Shown one piece after another: positions 43,666 through 50,336 of a stretch of 50,336 nucleotides of DNA. The first letter of the stretch is position 1. Each line of letters begins with the position of its first letter. The notes beneath the pieces are model-generated. The model was not told the origin of the DNA. It worked only from the letters and a program-made list of their open reading frames with translations, and made no database searches. The DNA comes from Bacteroidota bacterium. GTDB lineage: Bacteria; Bacteroidota; Bacteroidia; SXHM01. Where the stretch lies: positions 1 through 50,336 of the forward strand of contig CANJWH010000018.1 of assembly GCA_947478465.1 (NCBI GenBank), written 5' to 3'. Made by a program: the position numbers and the translations under genes.

Positions 43666-44418
43666 ATGGAAGAAAATGAAATGCCCGCCAAAGAACCATG
43701 CTGGTTTGAGAAATGGTTTGATTCTCCTTACTACCACTTACTTTACAAGAACCGTAACGAAGAAGAGGCGCAGTTTTTCATTGATAATCTTATTAAAAGA
43801 TTAGACCTTAAAAAAGGTTCTAAAATCCTTGACCTTGCCTGTGGCAAAGGTCGTCATGCCATTCACCTGAATAGTTTAGGGTACGATGTTACAGGAATTG
43901 ATTTATCAGAAGAAAGTATCAATATTGCAAAACAGACAGAGAACGATACACTGGCATTTTTTGTACATGACATGCGTGAATTGTATTGGTCAAATTATTA
44001 CGACTGCATTCTGAATCTATTCACAAGTTTCGGGTACTTTGAAGATGAAAACGATAATTTAAAAACGCTGCAATCGGTTTATGATTCATTAAAACCGGGT
44101 GGTGTTTTTGTAATTGACTTTTTTAATGCTGCAAAAGTTGAACGCGAGTTAATTGCAGCAGAAATTGTAACGGCAGACGATACGGAATTTCACATCAGTC
44201 GTCAGGTAAAGGATGGTTATATTATTAAAGATATTGAAGTGCGAAAAGGCGAAAAAACAGAACATTTTATGGAGAAGGTTCAACTTTTGCAATCAGAAAA
44301 CTTTCAGAAATGGTTTGCGTTAACAGGCTTTAAAATACTAAATGTGTGGGGTGATTATTCATTGAATGAATTTAATTATGAAACTTCGCCAAGGCTTATT
44401 ATTACTGTAAAAAAATAA
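43666..44418 (+). CDS. Class I SAM-dependent methyltransferase
   Basis: 250 residues. SAM motif I ILDLACGKGRHAIHL at about 55-69, acidic loop GIDLSEESINIA, motif II-like NYYDCILNLFTSFGYFED and LKPGGVFVIDFFN. This is the layout of small Bacteroidota class I methyltransferases. The N-terminus (PCWFEKWFDSPYYHLLYKNR) is a conserved start of this group. Substrate unknown. It begins 20 bp behind the hydrolase, but its own promoter box is closer. Confidence 0.9.
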   Translation: MEENEMPAKEPCWFEKWFDSPYYHLLYKNRNEEEAQFFIDNLIKRLDLKKGSKILDLACGKGRHAIHLNSLGYDVTGIDLSEESINIAKQTENDTLAFFVHDMRELYWSNYYDCILNLFTSFGYFEDENDNLKTLQSVYDSLKPGGVFVIDFFNAAKVERELIAAEIVTADDTEFHISRQVKDGYIIKDIEVRKGEKTEHFMEKVQLLQSENFQKWFALTGFKILNVWGDYSLNEFNYETSPRLIITVKK

Positions 44419-44428
44419 AATAACAACG

Positions 44429-45157
44429 TTGCTTTTAATAACCAGTATACTTCTCTTTCTTCCTGTTCTGTTAAGCGGAATGACGGTTATTCTTTTGCAA
44501 AACATAAAGCAAAACCTTAATAAAATTCTGCTTTCTTTCAGTGGGGCTTACCTCCTATCCATAAGTGTTTTGCATCTTTTACCTGAAATTTATTCGGGTG
44601 GCAATCATTACATTGGTGTTTTTATTCTTGCTGGTTTTGTGCTGCAACTAATTCTTGAATTTATTTCAGAAGGAATAGAACACGGACATTTCCACCATCA
44701 TGATAAAGGAAAGAATGCCTTCCCGCTTGCTATTATTACAGGGCTTTGCATCCATACATTTTTAGAAGGAATGCCGTTAGCTGCCAACACAAACTCTGAA
44801 GAATTTAACCTTGCAAATAATAGTTTGCTGATTGGTATTATTCTGCACAATATCCCGATTTCGTTTGTATTGGTTACTATGTTGCTCAAATCCGGATTGA
44901 GTAAAAACACTGCTATTGCTTACCTTGTCTTATTTGCACTAACAGCCCCCCTTGGTTTACTTGCAGGAAGTATTGCAGGTAATTTTTTTACCGGAAATCT
45001 AACTGATTTTTATAATTCATTGCTTGCAATTGTAGTTGGAATTTTTCTTCACGTTTCAACAACTATTTTATTTGAATCCACCGATAATCACCGATTCAAT
45101 TTAATTAAATCAGTGGCTATAGTATCAGGGATTGCCCTAGCTCTTGTAATGTTATAG
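44429..45157 (+). CDS. ZIP-family metal transporter
   Basis: 242 residues, TTG start, 11 nt behind the methyltransferase stop; ATG at 44480 is an alternative but would remove TM1. Hydrophobic helices throughout. The His-rich loop IEHGHFHHHDKGK is at about 82-94, and helix 4/5 carries GLCIHTFLEGMPLA and IGIILHNIPISFVL, with the metal-binding HNxPE-like motif of ZIP proteins (here HNIPI: Glu replaced, Pro kept). It should import a divalent metal such as Zn or Fe. Its stop lies 4 bp before that of eno on the other strand. Confidence 0.87.
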   Translation: MLLITSILLFLPVLLSGMTVILLQNIKQNLNKILLSFSGAYLLSISVLHLLPEIYSGGNHYIGVFILAGFVLQLILEFISEGIEHGHFHHHDKGKNAFPLAIITGLCIHTFLEGMPLAANTNSEEFNLANNSLLIGIILHNIPISFVLVTMLLKSGLSKNTAIAYLVLFALTAPLGLLAGSIAGNFFTGNLTDFYNSLLAIVVGIFLHVSTTILFESTDNHRFNLIKSVAIVSGIALALVML

Positions 45158-45161
45158 AAGA

Positions 45162-47584
<2,423 letters not shown>

Positions 47585-47598
47585 TGGTTAGAGTTGGG

Positions 47599-47606
47599 CA
47601 AATATA
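47599..47606 (-). promoter_or_regulatory. -7 box TATATTTG of carA-eno
   Basis: Exact TAnnTTTG followed by C on the minus strand, 14 nt before the carA ATG. It overlaps the T-tract end of the rplQ terminator, so termination and new initiation share bases. Confidence 0.55.
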
Positions 47607-47641
47607 AAAAAAGGATAAAGCGTTTTGTGCTTTATCCTTTT
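47604..47641 (-). terminator. Terminator of the rpsK-rpsD-rpoA-rplQ operon
   Basis: Stem AAGGATAAAGC (47611-47621) / GCTTTATCCTT (47629-47639), loop GTTTTGT, followed on the minus strand by a T-run. It lies 24 bp behind the rplQ stop codon and separates the ribosomal operon from carA. Confidence 0.8.
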
Positions 47642-47664
47642 CAAGAGTTTTGAACATTTGTTAA

Positions 47665-48222
47665 TTACTCTCCTTTATCGTCTCCTTCAGCTTTCTTCTT
47701 TTTAGGAGCGGCTGCTTTTTTAGCTTTTGGTTTAGCTTCTGCTGCCGGAGCATCTGTTGCTGCACCCTCAGATGTTGCATCAGCTGTTTTTTTAGCAGCT
47801 GGTTTACGGCTTCTGCGTGTTGTTTTTGGTTTCACCTCCGCTTTACCGCTTCCTGTGTATATCTCGTTATAATCAACCAATTCAATTAAACACATTTCAG
47901 CATTATCACCCAAACGATTTCCAGTTTTGATGATACGAGTGTATCCGCCCGGACGTGAAGCAACCTTAACTGCTACATCGCGGAACAACTGAACTACTGC
48001 TTCCTTGTCTTGCAAATAGCTGAATACTTGTCTACGTGAGTGAGTTGAATCTGTTTTAGATTTAGTAATTAATGGCTCAACATACAACTTCAATGCTTTC
48101 GCCTTAGCCAAAGTTGTGTTAATTCTTTTGTGGAGAATAAGAGATGTGGCCATGTTGCTAAGCATTGCTCTGCGATGTCCTGTTTTTCTTCCTAAGTGAT
48201 TGAATTTCTTTCCGTGTCTCAT
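47665..48222 (-). CDS. rplQ: Ribosomal protein L17 with Lys/Ala-rich C-terminal extension
   Basis: 185 residues. The L17 core is about 1-118 ([29 protein letters not shown], then [25 protein letters not shown]). The remaining 65 residues are a Lys/Ala/Pro-rich tail ([36 protein letters not shown]) that is probably disordered and may contact rRNA. Such tails are common in Bacteroidota. Last gene of the operon, followed by a terminator. The 44-bp gap to rpoA holds a TTGACAATT/AATTGGCAA-like micro-repeat. Confidence 0.97.
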   Translation of the reverse strand: MRHGKKFNHLGRKTGHRRAMLSNMATSLILHKRINTTLAKAKALKLYVEPLITKSKTDSTHSRRQVFSYLQDKEAVVQLFRDVAVKVASRPGGYTRIIKTGNRLGDNAEMCLIELVDYNEIYTGSGKAEVKPKTTRRSRKPAAKKTADATSEGAATDAPAAEAKPKAKKAAAPKKKKAEGDDKGE

Positions 48223-48266
48223 TTCTAATAATTATATAATTGACAATTTAAATTGGCAATTGTTTT

Positions 48267-49259
48267 TTAGTCTTTATCTAATTTATATTTCGCCAGATTC
48301 ATTCCGAAGTGGAGATTTTTAGAAGCCACTAAGTCATCTAACTCTGTCAATGATTTTTTACCAAAGTTGCGGAACTTCAACAAATCGTTGCGGTTATAAG
48401 AAACAAGGTCACCCAATGTTTCCACATCAGCTGCTTTCAGGCAATTCAATGCACGCACTGACAAATCCAGATCAACCAATTTTGTTTTTAACAACTGACG
48501 CATGTGCAGTGAATTCTCATCAAACTCTTCAGTAGAAGATTTTTCTTCAACATCAAAAGTCATTTTCTCGTCAGAGAAAAGAATGAAGTGCTGAATAAGA
48601 ATACGTGCAGCTTCTTTTAATGAATCTTTAGGATGAATTGAACCATCTGTTTCAATCTCCATCACTAATTTTTCATAGTCAGTTTTTTGCTCCACACGAT
48701 AGTTCTCAACGTTGTATTTTACATTTTTGATTGGTGTGAAGATTGCATCAATTGCAATAGTTCCGACAGGTGCATTACCAGCTTTATTTTCTTCTGCAGG
48801 AACATAACCGCGACCTTTGTCAATAATCAACTCCATTTTTATTTCAACATTAGGCTCTGTATGGCAAATTACCAAATCAGGATTTAAAACCTGAAAACTT
48901 GAAAGGCTTTTTCCGATATCACCAGCAGTGAATGCATTTTTTCCGCTGTATTTAACAACTACACGCTCATCGCTAACGTTGTCAATCTGCTTTTTAAAAC
49001 GAACCTGTTTAAGGTTCAGGATAATTTCGGTAACGTCTTCTACAACACCTTTAATGGTAGAAAATTCGTGGTCAACTTTATCTATTTTTATTGAAGTGAT
49101 AGCGTATCCTTCCAATGAATTCAGCAATATTCTTCTCAATGAATTTCCGATTGTAATTCCGTAACCTGGTTCCAGAGGGCGAAATTCAAACTCTCCAACT
49201 TTGTCGGTAGAGGTAAGCATTACAACTTTATCTGGTTTTTGAAAGTTTAGTATTGACAT
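48267..49259 (-). CDS. rpoA: RNA polymerase alpha subunit
   Basis: 330 residues, the family length. N-terminal dimerisation and assembly domain ([37 protein letters not shown]) and C-terminal DNA/activator-binding domain ([45 protein letters not shown]) joined by an acidic linker. Alpha assembles beta and beta' and contacts regulators. Position between rpsD and rplQ is the universal alpha-operon order. Confidence 0.99.
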   Translation of the reverse strand: MSILNFQKPDKVVMLTSTDKVGEFEFRPLEPGYGITIGNSLRRILLNSLEGYAITSIKIDKVDHEFSTIKGVVEDVTEIILNLKQVRFKKQIDNVSDERVVVKYSGKNAFTAGDIGKSLSSFQVLNPDLVICHTEPNVEIKMELIIDKGRGYVPAEENKAGNAPVGTIAIDAIFTPIKNVKYNVENYRVEQKTDYEKLVMEIETDGSIHPKDSLKEAARILIQHFILFSDEKMTFDVEEKSSTEEFDENSLHMRQLLKTKLVDLDLSVRALNCLKAADVETLGDLVSYNRNDLLKFRNFGKKSLTELDDLVASKNLHFGMNLAKYKLDKD

Positions 49260-49322
49260 ATTTTATATTTGTGAATTAGTGATTTACGTTATTAATTTTT
49301 GCCTGCCTAATGCAGCTAATTA

Positions 49323-49928
49323 CTATTTAGAGTACAACTCGACAATAAGTTGTTCTTTAATATTTTCAGGAATAGCAGAACGTTCAGGATAAGAAACAAA
49401 TGTTCCTGTCAATGTTTCAAAATTCCACTCTAACCAAGGGAATTCAGAATTTCTTTTTCCTACTGAGGTTGTTATAACTTCTAATGTTTTTGAACGCTCA
49501 CGAACTCCTACTTTATCACCAGGCTTTAGTGAATAAGAGCAAATGTTCAGCACCTGACCATTCACAGTAATGTGACGGTGAGCTACTAATTGTTTAGCAC
49601 CTCTGCGTGTAGGAGCAATTCCTAAACGGTAAACTACGTTATCTAAGCGAGCTTCAACCAACTGCAAAAGGTTTTCACCTGTTACACCATGTTTGCGTTG
49701 AGCCGCAACGAATGTTTTAGCAAATTGTCTCTCAAGGATACCGTAAGTATATTTTGCTTTCTGTTTCTCAGATAACTGAGTTCCGTACTCGCTTACTTTC
49801 TTTCTTTTTTTAGTAAGTCCGTGCATCCCCGGGGGATAGTTCTTTTTCTCAAAAGCTTTATCTGGTCCGAAGATTGGCTCTCCGAATTTACGTGCTATTC
49901 TGCTTTTGGGACCTGTGTAACGTGCCAT
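49323..49928 (-). CDS. rpsD: Ribosomal protein S4
   Basis: 201 residues, full length. N-terminal S4 domain ([21 protein letters not shown]) and RNA-binding S4 motif ([40 protein letters not shown]). It nucleates 30S assembly by binding 16S rRNA, and in many bacteria represses its own operon. No S4-operon pseudoknot was looked for successfully. Followed by rpoA after 63 bp. Confidence 0.99.
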   Translation of the reverse strand: MARYTGPKSRIARKFGEPIFGPDKAFEKKNYPPGMHGLTKKRKKVSEYGTQLSEKQKAKYTYGILERQFAKTFVAAQRKHGVTGENLLQLVEARLDNVVYRLGIAPTRRGAKQLVAHRHITVNGQVLNICSYSLKPGDKVGVRERSKTLEVITTSVGKRNSEFPWLEWNFETLTGTFVSYPERSAIPENIKEQLIVELYSK

Positions 49929-49998
49929 GTTTTATTTAGTGATTTTGTTATTTACTACTGTTGTGATTTACTGATAACCGATTATCGGGTACCTTTTC

Positions 49999-50336
49999 TT
50001 AAATTCTTCTTCTTTTTGGTGGACGGCAACCGTTATGCGGAACGGGTGTTACGTCAACAATTTCAGTTACTTCAATACCTGAAGTTGTAAGACTGCGGAT
50101 AGCAGACTCTCTTCCTCCACCTGGTCCTTTAACAAATACTTTCACTTTTCTCAGACCATTGTCGAAAGCTACTTTCGCGCAATCTGCTGATGCAAGTTGT
50201 GCTGCATAAGGCGTGTTCTTTTTTGAACCACGGAAACCCATTTTACCTGCTGAACTCCATGAAATAACTTCACCGTTTTTGTTGGTCAAAGAAATAATGA
50301 TGTTGTTGAAAGTTGCATTGATGTGAGCCTCTCCTA
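49999..50336 (-). CDS. rpsK: Ribosomal protein S11, 5' partial
   Basis: The frame runs off the end of the window; the visible part starts within [20 protein letters not shown] and ends at [10 protein letters not shown]. The conserved [20 protein letters not shown] and [15 protein letters not shown] segments identify S11. About 16 residues lie before the TTG that would give a false start at 50289. It forms part of the 30S platform and the mRNA E site. The gene should continue upstream of base 50336 for about 15-20 codons. Confidence 0.98.
   Translation of the reverse strand, partial: GEAHINATFNNIIISLTNKNGEVISWSSAGKMGFRGSKKNTPYAAQLASADCAKVAFDNGLRKVKVFVKGPGGGRESAIRSLTTSGIEVTEIVDVTPVPHNGCRPPKRRRI

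Noticed and set aside
48226-48263. Possible regulatory hairpin between rplQ and rpoA
   Set aside because: AT-rich TTGACAATT/AATTGGCAA micro-repeat of a type also found in other gaps; no strong stem or T-run.

Overview
The window is from a Bacteroidota chromosome, probably of the Chitinophagales/Sphingobacteriales kind. This is inferred from a type IX secretion (T9SS) sorting domain, a PorV/PorQ-family protein, a SusC-like TonB receptor, the gene order rpsK-rpsD-rpoA-rplQ-carA-eno, many lipoproteins, and start codons preceded by the Bacteroidota -7 promoter element TAnnTTTG. No species assignment was attempted. No tRNA, rRNA or CRISPR array was found.

Region by region. (1) 1-4443: the 3' part of a very large secreted thermolysin-like (M4) protease-adhesin with PKD, CUB-like and Ig-like modules, including five repeats at an exact 216-bp period, and a C-terminal T9SS signal. 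(2) 4446-11130: an AT-rich accessory island on the minus strand. It holds a desaturase, a coclaurine-N-methyltransferase-like methyltransferase, an FAD oxidoreductase, a DUF1365 protein and a cyclopropane-fatty-acid synthase. It lies between a tyrosine-recombinase remnant and an IS21 (istB) remnant. The order FAD oxidoreductase, DUF1365, CFA synthase parallels the domain order of plant cyclopropane synthases, so this is the best candidate for an under-described lipid-modification system. (3) 11134-15682: hemF, a small channel-like membrane protein, a LysM/periplasmic-binding-fold protein and guaA. (4) 15800-19700: poorly characterised genes, including an Ala-rich gene pair, two TGTACA-NN-TGTACA palindromes 42 bp apart, a LuxR-type HTH fragment overlapping a truncated secreted protein, and two orphan exported proteins. 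(5) 19782-30992: mostly housekeeping genes: ettA, a GT39 glycosyltransferase, hisS, a sialidase-fold-like lipoprotein, a phosphohexomutase, an acyl-CoA dehydrogenase fused to an SCP2 domain, a HIT protein and greA. (6) 31074-39801: an outer-membrane cassette of TonB receptor, 1315-residue exported protein and PorV-family protein. (7) 39918-45157: a membrane-anchored protein, a copper-monooxygenase-like c-type lipoprotein, TerC, an alpha/beta hydrolase, a methyltransferase and a ZIP transporter. (8) 45162-50336: eno, carA and the rpsK-rpsD-rpoA-rplQ operon, cut by the window edge.

Two themes cross the whole window. REP-like palindromic repeats (cores CTGAACTTGTTTCAGG and CTTCGACTACGCTCAGG) sit between genes, and in places are translated: inside hisS, and at the end of the integrase remnant. 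Short intergenic micro-repeats also seem to have been captured as coding sequence, in the ACAD-SCP2 linker and in the signal peptide of the LysM protein. Separately, at least eleven exact TAnnTTTG boxes lie just upstream of starts, some only 4-5 nt from the ATG, which suggests leaderless or near-leaderless mRNAs.
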